Shown here in pieces: positions 55,801-64,000 of a DNA stretch of 64,000 bases. The notes below the pieces were generated by a model. It was not told the origin of the DNA. It saw only the letters and a program-made list of their open reading frames with translations, and did not search any database. The DNA is from Parapristionchus giblindavisi (Eukaryota > Nematoda > Chromadorea > Rhabditida > Diplogasteridae), in assembly GCA_943737045.1 (NCBI GenBank), contig CALSFV010000231.1, positions 1-64,000 of the forward strand. The letters run 5' to 3'. The translations under genes were made by a program, and so were the position numbers. Every line of letters begins with the position of its first letter. Position 1 is the first letter of the stretch.

Positions 55801-58800
55801 GTTTCAGTGGTATCGTGCGCCTATCTTTGGCGTAGGCTGCTACGCGAGAAGAGCGACCTGTGCCCATCCAGCCTTCGCCCGAACTAATCCTGAGATCGTC
55901 TTTCCCACTCAGCAAGACTGCATTGACTATCATTATCGTGGGCTTTTTTGTATAAAAAAGTTACAAAATAAGAGAAAAAGAGGAGAGAGAGTGTATAAAA
56001 CGAGGATATTTCTTATGTTTTTGCTATTCTTTTTGTAACTTTCTACACAACTGTTGTATGTAGTTTACTTAAAGTAAACTGAATTTCATGCTCACTGTAA
56101 GTTTCGAAAAACCAGAGCATTTCTTCCTGATAATGTTTTATAATGATAATGATGATGAGGTTTTATGTTCAACTGCTACCGTAAGACTATTTTCGTCGAT
56201 CGATAAATGAGTTTATTTTGCAGCTAACTACTCGTTCACCTATCACTTCAACTGTGGACAGGGTGACTCGGTGGTCAGAGAAGACCAGAGCGGCGTGCCA
56301 CTTGTGTTCTCTCCTGAATTATGCGATGGACCGGTGAGTGCACAATGCAGGACTAGTGTACTGTAGTTTGACTACTGTACTCTACCAAAAATCACTGTAG
56401 CGCACAGTAATCTCTGCAGATTATATGATGTGATCGAGAAAGGAGAGATATAGATTATTACTAGTCCAATAAAAGTCTCGTTTTCTTACTTTCTCATTTG
56501 ATCACATTCTTTCATTCTCTGAAAAGATCAACCTGAATTTCCCGTATTCGGCAGGAACACCCTCCCGCAGAATATTGAGGTGAAAGGAGTTCCAAATTGC
56601 TAACTCCTGCGAGAGTGAGACTCACTAAAATGAATGTGGATCGTTACAAACATACAGTGTAGGCAACAAGTCTCCGGCCACTTTTACATTTTTTAATAAC
56701 TTTTGATCCAGGAAAGCAATCAAGCTGATCTTTTCAGTCAATGTACAGAATTTATTAAGGAATACAACCATGATGTGTTGGTGATATTACATTAGTTCAT
56801 TATTGCGCAGTGATGACGCAATCGAATTACACTTTTTTGAAAATTTTTATTTCTTTAGTCAAAAGCACTGTTCTTGTGAAACATTGTGAGAGTGTAGAAC
56901 CCCACTAGGGCTGCACAGTCAAACAATCCGGAATGGCTCCGACTCCGATTTCAAGCTGTAGCAGGGTTGCAACTTTGATCCCCAAAATTTATAACTCAGC
57001 TTCTACATGTGCTAACGACCCGTTGTAAGTGCTAAAATGATGCTAGTGGCGAGAAATGTTTATCCCCAGATTACGGTAGTCATAGCTCGTCATTTGCCCT
57101 TAGGGCATAAAATATTTTTTTAGTTGGGATGACCGATTTTGAGACACTACCGTTCAGAGGGCAGGTCTTCTAAAATTATGGTTCCTGCGCAAGCAGCTTT
57201 GCAATGTATCATATATTTATTTCCCTTATTTTGGTTTAGTTCCGATTCCTTTCAGACCCGTAGCAAAAGTTATGCTGAGGTCTACTCGGTTTCAGCGATC
57301 AAAGATCAAAATCCATAGATCAAAGATCGAAGTTCAGCAATAGTGTAAAAACTTTTGTGAACATCTCTAACATGCATTGGTGCTTTGCAAATAAGAGATT
57401 TCATCAATAGAAGCCCAGGGATGAGAGCATTTAGAGAGAAAGCACAAGAACGCGCACCGAGTAGACCTCACAAGGGAATCCTTTCAGCTCGCTGAAAGCA
57501 ATCCAGATGAAAATTTGCACAGGCATTGTTGAAAGCAATAGAAAATGATATGTGAAGTCGGAAAATGCAGCAGGGCAATACCCGAGCCGCAGCATCCATC
57601 CAAACTTGGTCAAAACTTGGTGCGCATTCGCCGCCAATAATTTGAATTTATCGTCCCTATCTCTGAAGAATGGTATCAATTTGATTGGTAAATGCATTGG
57701 AAAGTATCTCGTACATTACAGACAAAAAGATTCCGAAAAGATAACATCAAAGCTGTTGTACGAAGGAACTGCGCCACCAATAAGGTTTCAATCATTGCTT
57801 CAGAATGCGGCGAACGCACTAAGTTTGACCAAGTTTGGATAGATGCTGTGGCTAGGGTATTGCCCTGCTGCATTTTTCGACTTCACATATCATTTTCTAT
57901 CGCCTTCAACAATGCTTCTGCAAATTTTCATCTGGATTGCTTTCCGCGAGCTGAAAGGATTCCCTTGTCAGCATAACTTTTGCTAAGGGTCTGAAAGGAA
58001 TCGGAACTAAACCAAAATAAGGGAAATAAATATATGATACATTGCAAAGCTGCTTGTGCAGGAACCATAATTTTAGAAGACCTGCCCTCTGAACGGTAGT
58101 GTCTCAAAATCGGTCATCCCAACAAAAAAATTATTTTAAGCCCTAAGGGCAAATGACGAGCTATGACTACCGTAATCTGGGGATAAACATTTCTCGCCAT
58201 TAGCATCATTTTAGCACTTAGAAAGGGTCGTTAGCACATGTAGAAGCTGAGTTATAAATTTTGGGGGTCAAAGTTGCAACCCTGCTACAGCTTGAAATCG
58301 GAGTCGGAGCCATTCCGGATTGTTTGACTGTGCAGCCCTAGTGGGGTTCTACACTCTCACAATGTTTCATAAGAACATGACTTTCGACTAAAGAAATAAA
58401 AATTTTCAAAAAAGTGTAATTCGATTGCGTCATCACTGCGCAATAATGAACTAATCTAATATCACCAACACATGATGATTGTATTCCTTAATAAATTCTG
58501 TACATTGACTGAAAAAATCAGCTTGATTGCTTTCCTGGATCAAAAGTTATAAAAAAATGTAAAAGTGGCCGGAGACTTGTTGCCTACACTGTATGCTCGC
58601 TACAGTCGGTTTGTCAAATTTATTTTTGACCTGTGTGATACTAATCAATAATCGATTCAGAACGACTCCGACTTCTGCAATCTCGACGAGTACTGTGCGG
58701 CGTCGTCGACCGTCGCGTCGTGCTGCAAGATCGGCGGTGGCGCACCGAGTGAGTGTGGTGTAATGTACGGTAGACACGGTAATTGGGCCCTGCCCCAGTT

Positions 58801-59079
58801 TGGAACACCCGTTTTAGAACAATGACATTTTGGAACGGTAAATATTGAATTTTTTTTCGTAATCAGTATGTTAGTAACAGTGAAAAGGTAACATTGGTGC
58901 ATTGTACTAAAAAAATCTAGTTTAATCTAGTTCCCACCATAGTATACCGTAGTTTACCGAAGTTTCTACCGTAGTCTACCGTAATCTCTTCAGGTCGGGC
59001 ATGCTTCATCGTTTACGGCAGTCAATATCGACGAACTCCGTCATTCTTCAGACCAATCAGAAGAATAAGCAGAAATTGA
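52855..59079 (+). CDS. Secreted Kunitz-like / lustrin Cys-rich repeat protein, N-terminus uncertain
   Basis: Exons 52855-52981, 53322-53469, 53839-53921, 54668-54697, 55401-55498, 55808-55937, 56224-56333, 58661-58748 and 58994-59079 join in one frame (900 nt, 299 aa). The protein is two copies of one unit. Each begins right after an intron with WY, followed by a Kunitz-like pattern ending in EEC or QQDC, then a lustrin-type cysteine pattern (DETC..GWCCK in copy 1; DEYC..ASCCK in copy 2). Exon boundaries and phases match between the copies, so the unit was duplicated with its introns. The Kunitz-like parts lack the first cysteines seen in classical inhibitors, so protease inhibition is doubtful; an extracellular-matrix role is inferred. 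A candidate signal-peptide start is exons 52026-52072 plus 52157-52256, which join in phase. The intron at 56334-58660 holds a fold-back transposon. An AATAAA follows 36 nt after the stop. Confidence 0.5.
53003..53110. mobile_element. F1 palindromic MITE in the first repeat intron of the Kunitz/lustrin gene
   Basis: Contains AAACTCTCCGCTCTC and GTGCGGAGAGTTTC; starts about 20 bp after the donor at 52982. Confidence 0.5.
53938..54074. mobile_element. F5 inverted-repeat element, short form
   Basis: GGTATCCATGAACGTTGGC and GCCAAAGTTCAGGGATAC; begins about 17 bp after a Kunitz/lustrin donor. Confidence 0.5.
54363..54472. repeat. GA tract in a Kunitz/lustrin intron
   Basis: GGGAGAGGGAGAG and GGAAGAGGGATAGA units. 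Confidence 0.5.
55087..55213. mobile_element. F1 palindromic MITE in a Kunitz/lustrin intron
   Basis: Complete with TTAA at both ends (TTAAGTAACACCCC and GGCATGCCTTTAA). Confidence 0.5.
55949..56040. mobile_element. F4-like MITE just after a Kunitz/lustrin exon
   Basis: AAAAGTTACAAAA mirrored by TTTTTGTAACTTT; begins about 12 bp after the donor at 55938. Confidence 0.5.
56655..58591. mobile_element. 1.94-kb Tc1/mariner-like fold-back element in an intron
   Basis: The ends are inverted copies beginning CAGTGTAGGCAACAAGTCTC, each flanked by TA (56653-56654 and 58592-58593), the hallmark of Tc1/mariner insertion. The arms are long: about 56655-57640 (including a nested insert) and 57805-58591, with a loop of about 170 nt. 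No transposase frame is readable, so it is non-autonomous. It fills most of the intron between exons 56224-56333 and 58661-58748 of the Kunitz/lustrin gene. Confidence 0.5.
57279..57470. mobile_element. About 190-bp insertion nested in the left arm of the fold-back element
   Basis: Bounded by inverted repeats TGAGGTCTACTCGGT and ACCGAGTAGACCTCA. The opposite arm (near 57958-57990) lacks the insert and reads straight through GCTGACAAGGG in complement, so it records the empty site. The insert carries GATCAAA repeats. Confidence 0.5.
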
Positions 59080-59114
59080 TCTTATTTTCAACTTGTTATT
59101 TTCATTTTTCTCAT

Positions 59115-59120
59115 AATAAA
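59115..59120 (+). terminator. Polyadenylation signal AATAAA of the Kunitz/lustrin gene
   Basis: Perfect hexamer 36 nt past the TGA. Confidence 0.5.
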
Positions 59121-59218
59121 TATGCCCATAATATGTCTATGGTAGCAGAGACGATACATATTAGATGCATTCTGAGCCTTTAGTCTCTCGAGCCTCTGAG
59201 CGTGTTGATAACTTATAG

Positions 59219-59324
59219 TTAAAGGGAGAGTGACCTCTCTCAATGTCCCCTTCATACTGTTCTCTAACAACGAGAGCGCGTTGACTGTTGAATAGACCGT
59301 TGACAAAGGTTTCGATCCCTTTAA
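59219..59324. mobile_element. F2 palindromic MITE, opposite orientation
   Basis: TTAAAGGGAGAGTGACC and TTCGATCCCTTTAA; lies just past the end of the Kunitz/lustrin gene. Confidence 0.5.
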
Positions 59325-60041
59325 ACATATACATGGTGTTTATTTATACAGAGATGACCCCTAGATACTTCTCTTCTCAATACGTCTGCAACTTCTCAAT
59401 GAGCCTGAAAACATACGTGGAAACGGGTTTTTAGCAATATTGTGAATCGCCATGCCTGTGCTCGATCACTATAGAATCTGTTACGATATTCGATTGACTG
59501 GGTTTACATAGCCATCACAAACCCACATCATTTTTGTAATGTTTGGTATTTAAAGAAAAAGTTTTCGGCGTTAATCATGTTATTTCTGATTTGTATGCTA
59601 ACTCGAAAAACGGCAAAAGATGATTTAAGTGTCTGGCTCATGACTTTCAAAATAGCATGCGACGATCTGTACAGCATGGGTTAGTGATTTGAGAGACGAG
59701 GTAAAATCACAAAATTTTAATATCGATTTTCTCGAAAGTCAGGTGGACTGGGCAGTTTCTGTAAACGGATTCATAATCATCATAGTAAACTGTTTCTAGT
59801 CATCGAACTCTTTGAAAAGCTCATTGTGAATTGAGACCCTCCCTTTGTATGTGAAGTGGGCGGGTTTTCCAGCTCGAAAACATATTAGTAGATCAAATAA
59901 CATATTAGTGGATTATATTAGTAGATCTGCCTATGGCGCAATGAACGTTTTATTATGCACAGTTATAATTTCACCTGCGCCCATTGTGTAAAGCTCAGTT
60001 GTTTTATAATCGCTGTAACTTCCGTCGCTTGATTTATTGCT
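59325..60041. other. Intergenic upstream of the chemoreceptor gene
   Basis: Unique AT-rich sequence; no exon recognised. Expected to hold the chemoreceptor promoter. Confidence 0.5.
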
Positions 60042-62866
60042 ATGAATAACTATTATATATCTTATGAACTGCAAGATACCTTATTGTGGTTTCAACATAT
60101 TTTGTATTGTATTTCGACAATATTGAACATATTATCGTTCATTTGTTTGTTCAAAGAAACTGTTCCAAGCCAGAGAACATACAGAAACTTCTTAATCTGT
60201 ATACAGGTAGGAATGGGCATTTTTTGTTTAATATTATTTAAAAAAAATGTTTATTATACAATTTACTTATAAATGCGCTTTTTAGTGTCTGTCCGTTGCA
60301 AACGATTTCAATTTCGATGTGATGCTACTATCATTTCCGATGTTTCCAACAATTGGCGCATACGCTACTGGCTTGTACCAGAATTTGGGCGTGCCTATAC
60401 ATCAACAATTTGTTGGTTTTCGGCTAAACTAGGCGATATCATTGCTGATTCTTAGGCATCAGTAGTAACACTACTTGCGAGCACGGCAGCAGTTGTTTTA
60501 ATTTGCACGGTACACCGTCACCAAACTGTCATCCGGTCGTCAAGCATGTTTAAACTAAAAAAAGTAAGTCACTTTAAAGGTGGACTCCCGCGAATATTTT
60601 CGTGAACAAACTGTGCCGACAGAATCATAGCAAAAGTTATTCTACATACCGTACACTATTTATTTTATGATGATTCAGCTTATTGATCGCTAGAAACATG
60701 AATGAACCTTCAGGCCCCGTGCAGGGAAAGGCGCGCTTTTTGAAAATAAGAAAGTTCGGCAATAGGATTCGAACCCGCGACCATGCGCTTTCTAGTCAGA
60801 AGTTTTACCACTACGCTAAGGGAACGATAAGTAGTCCCCCTATCTTCTTGCATATGACTACACCCTTGCATTAGCGAGATGTAGGAAATTTGCATGATCA
60901 TTCGCGGGTCTCCACCTTTAAAGACTCACCCCAAGCCACTTTTACTCTCCGCATTGGCAATACTCTCTCGTAGAAAAAGAAAGCGAGAGAGTGTGGCCAG
61001 ATCGGAGAGTTTCAAATTATCTTGGGGTGTCGCTTTAACCGATACTGACCATGGTATCGAAACTACATATAATTCAGTAATACTAATTATTACCCCTTTC
61101 CAGAGAACTTTATTCGTCGTTCAAAGCGCTATAGCTATTATGTATTTGCTCATAGCAATAGCTTTTGCTATGTATCCCTTCGACGCGTCTCACAGTGATG
61201 AGATAATCGACAATGTAATTACTTACATCATTATTTATATAGACATATTACATGACATTACATTAGAACGACTTATCACATGCTCAGGCATGAAGAAGAC
61301 AGTCAAAATAAGAGAATAAATAGTAAATGACATAATTAATATCATAAGTACACTCGAGACAAATGAAAATTGTTGAAAACTATGGAAGGAGCGGATATGG
61401 AGGGATGTCTCATTATCATGCGAGCTAGTTGTCACTCTCAGAAAGCAGATCATTTAAAAAAAACTGATTCATTTTCTGAAACTTGTGCAGTTTTCTCCGC
61501 TTCGACGGCATATGTATGTAAATAAAGTAATTGTCCGTGTAAAATGTACTTGCGTAATTGCCTTACTACTGGCTGGTAAAACGCAGAAGATCAATATGCT
61601 CTCGACGTGGATTGAGAAGATAAGATTGGGCAGGATTGGGATTGATTATAGGAGAAAGAAAGGATGGTTTGGAGTGGAGGGATGGGCATCGTTATTTGAG
61701 TTTGCTTGTTTTTTTCTAATTTCAGTCCGAATACGATTTGGCTTGGATCAAAGAACGGGGCATTTACGCTGTGTATGAACGAGAATTTTGGCTTATTGCT
61801 ATACTGACCTATCTTATATTCGTGAGTACTTCCAACACTGTTTTGATACATCTTAAAATGGATGTACATATTCGATTTTGATATTTTTCAGTTGGCTTGT
61901 GCCCCACTGGTAATTGCTCTTGGTATTTATTTCCATCTGTATGTTTCACTCCGTGAGCCGGTAACTTTTATATATCAAATGAAGCCCCTTCTTCGATTTC
62001 TGGTTTACAAGCGTTTCTTTTCAGACTATGAGTGACAAATCGCGAAAAGCACAACGGGAGGCGTTATTTATTCTATTCGTGCAGGTATTACTGGTTGCTC
62101 CAAAGTCATGGAAATAAAACAGACGAAAAGGGTGCTAGAGAGTGTGTAACGCACCTTTTACATGCCCAATATAATGAGAAATATGTTACGCAGTATGCAT
62201 AACATATCAATATGGATGGTGTTCAATACTACAAACGTTTGGTACTTATGGTCCCCGTGGTGCCGATTCTTTAGGCAAAACCGAGTTCGGGGCACGCAAA
62301 ATGAGAATAATCACATGTAAGTGTAAAAAAATGGAAATTAGAGATATTTAAACAATATTTTTAATTTCAGTTTAGTATGAGAGTATGATCTCATCCATTT
62401 TCAGCTGGGCCTTCCAATCTCCCTTTTGGTTGTTCCTGTTTTCACCATATTCTTCGGTACAGTGACACAATTAATTCCGTTTGGTGAGTAGACCTGCGAA
62501 AAAAAAAGAAAACAAACGAGAAAGTGTGAAAAAAGTGAATCGTATTCTTGTAATGAAATTTATTCGATATTTGTTCAATGATTGAGAAGGATAATTTCCG
62601 TAGTTATTTTAAAATATCAGTGAAATAATAATATTCGTATATTTTTAAAAATAATTATCTTTTAATAATTTAAATATGTAATATTTCATTTTCCAGAAAT
62701 ATGTTTTTCTGCATACTTTCTTTTTCTGCTGCATTCTCCTGCACATAGTATCGCTTTTTATCCGTCACTCCGAACAATAGGAAATTCTTACTCAACTTAT
62801 TCCTTCGAAGGAGAAACGAGTATGATGTATACTACGGATCCGCAATCGTGCAATCGTGCACAATGA
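60042..62866 (+). CDS. Str-superfamily seven-transmembrane chemoreceptor (Srh/Sri-like), 9 exons
   Basis: Exons 60042-60206, 60286-60411, 60456-60563, 61104-61214, 61726-61821, 61892-61960, 62025-62084, 62405-62483 and 62697-62866 total 984 nt in one frame (327 aa), a normal length for nematode chemoreceptors. Hydrophobic segments can be assigned: TM1 in exon 1 (HILYCISTILNILSFICLF), TM2 in exon 2, TM3 in exon 3 (SVVTLLASTAAVVLICTV), TM4 in exon 4, TM5 in exons 5-6, TM6 in exon 8 and TM7 in exon 9. The TM2 end GAYATGLYQNLGVP matches the Gly-Leu...Gly-Val-Pro pattern of Srh receptors, and exon 7 (MSDKSRKAQREALF) is the usual basic loop before TM6. Family members act in ciliated sensory neurons as candidate odorant or pheromone receptors. 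Intron 3 holds a tRNA-like relic and a MITE. The ligand is unknown; Srh versus Sri is not settled. Confidence 0.5.
60754..60825 (-). pseudogene. tRNA-like relic in chemoreceptor intron 3
   Basis: On the minus strand this 72-nt stretch has an A-box (TAGCGTAGTGG) and a B-box (GGGTTCGAATCC) at normal spacing. The acceptor ends pair for only four bases (GTTC with GAAC), and the anticodon region does not form a standard 5-bp stem with a 7-base loop. It is best read as a tRNA pseudogene or tRNA-derived repeat; no anticodon can be assigned. Confidence 0.5.
60918..61038. mobile_element. F1 palindromic MITE in chemoreceptor intron 3
   Basis: Complete; TTAAAGACTCACCCC and GGTGTCGCTTTAA, very close to the copy at 12555. 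Confidence 0.5.
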
Positions 62867-63554
62867 ATTTCAAAATGAAAATGAATGAAAAGTCGTGCAT
62901 GATATAATAGAAATATTTCTTGAGTATGGGCGATAATAGACAAGGAGATGAAATGAATTATATTTATTGACGTTTCGATGCTACATATAAACACATCATC
63001 ATCAGAAGGATTAATTACCTCAAACGTGTGACAGATGTGCACACGATTTTAAAAAGATAATTAATGTGTTTTATAAATTCGTGCGGTGCATTCGTTTCAT
63101 TCTCTTTCATTTTTATAGAAGTAACGGTATAAAAAAAACAAATAAAACAAAGCGCTACACAAAGCATGAAAATAAGTCCAAAATGCACTTGTTTGTACGA
63201 AAAAAAGGTTAAACTCGTGCAGTACGATTTTTCATTAATTATATATATATATTTCAATTTCATGCGTATACTGGTTGTGCATTTGCACGAATGTGGATCT
63301 ATAATGCTCAAAATCGTGGCCAAATTGTTTTATTTAGACAATGAACCGTCGTAATTTCACTTCAGAAAGCCATTCGTTGTTCGATCGATTACAATACATC
63401 GAAGTGCATGACTTTTGCAATTCTGAGTTCTTTGTTAATTGTTCGATAAATTTTAATATCATCACACTGACGCAAACAAACTCACATACTTGTACCATAA
63501 GTTATCTAAGATGAAATAATAAAAGAAAAGTTCTGGCGTATGTTATATACTTTG
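62867..63554. other. No gene seen downstream of the chemoreceptor
   Basis: AT-rich; repeated CGTGCA words (62845-62900, 63072-63290) but no open exon chain. Confidence 0.5.
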
Positions 63555-63757
63555 TAGGCTTACTCTAGCCCCGGTTACTATCTCGAGCGAGAGAGCGTCA
63601 TCCAACGTGTCTTTTTTGAAGGGAACGTTACCTCTCCCAATTGTCACTACATTGTGCCCACTATTTCTCTGTTCTCTAGCAACGAGAATGCATTGCGCGT
63701 CGAAGAGACCATTGAGAGAGGTTATGCTCCCTTTGAAATAAATTCGAGTGAGCTAAC
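63555..63757. mobile_element. Third copy of the GTTAGC MITE, split by an F2 insertion
   Basis: GGCTTACTCTAGCCCCGG at the left and GAGTGAGCTAAC at the right flank the F2 copy at 63616-63737. Confidence 0.5.
63616..63737. mobile_element. F2 palindromic MITE nested inside another MITE
   Basis: TTGAAGGGAACG and GCTCCCTTTGAA; interrupts the element at 63555-63757. Confidence 0.5.
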
Positions 63758-64000
63758 CTTAAAAATAATTGAAAATTGATTAAAAATTGATTAACTTCAT
63801 TATTGTTACACTGTATACAAAGCTGAATTAGCCCATATTTCAATAGTCAACTAAAGTAATACAATGTGAACTGTAATGAAGCGAATTAATGTTATTGAAC
63901 ACTTTACATTTATATCCGCCTTTAATCACTTTATCGAGATCAAATAAGTGGTGGAAAACCGAATCTGTAGTGTCATGAAATTGTTCCACTGATCCTGATC

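Overview
The window is animal DNA, almost certainly from a rhabditid nematode. Four multi-exon genes can be rebuilt with consistent intron phases, and three of them are typical nematode families: a cuticlin-type ZP membrane protein, a Str-superfamily seven-helix chemoreceptor and a secreted Kunitz/lustrin protein. The fourth is the ZNF277-type zinc-finger protein ZTF-7. Introns are GT-AG with TTTCAG-like acceptors, and several genes start just after an acceptor-like site, as expected for spliced-leader trans-splicing. The many-exon structures would suit a diplogastrid such as Pristionchus, but that placement is a guess.

Layout. 1-20.4 kb: gene-poor and crowded with non-autonomous DNA transposons, polypurine tracts and minisatellites; one possible small secreted-protein gene (minus, 5283-5549) and a decayed LINE-like fragment. 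20.5-23.9 kb: a cluster of three tiny plus-strand genes of unknown function, two of them made by a local duplication of about 1.1 kb. 24.5-31.1 kb: a 16-exon cuticlin-like gene on the minus strand, convergent with the tiny-gene cluster. 31.1-39.3 kb: gene-poor, with a hAT-like fold-back element carrying a nested MITE. 39.4-50.0 kb: the 21-exon ztf-7 gene (plus). 50-52 kb: no other gene. 52.0/52.9-59.1 kb: a Kunitz-lustrin gene (plus), with a 1.94-kb Tc1-like fold-back element in one intron. 60.0-62.9 kb: a 9-exon chemoreceptor gene (plus). 62.9-64 kb: no gene, but a MITE nested in another MITE.

The genes do not form an operon or a common pathway; spacings are kilobases and strands differ. The most notable content is the mobile-element landscape. 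There are two palindromic families with TTAA ends (about 30 copies), a roughly 120-bp family with 4-bp target duplications in all four full copies, three large fold-back elements with clear nesting, and a dispersed TTTGATC heptamer repeat that often sits beside 3' splice sites.

All gene models come from reading splice signals and protein patterns by eye; no alignment or transcript data were used.

[Form note: the original answer gave no confidence values; the uniform 0.5 in every feature is a placeholder required by the schema, not an estimate.]
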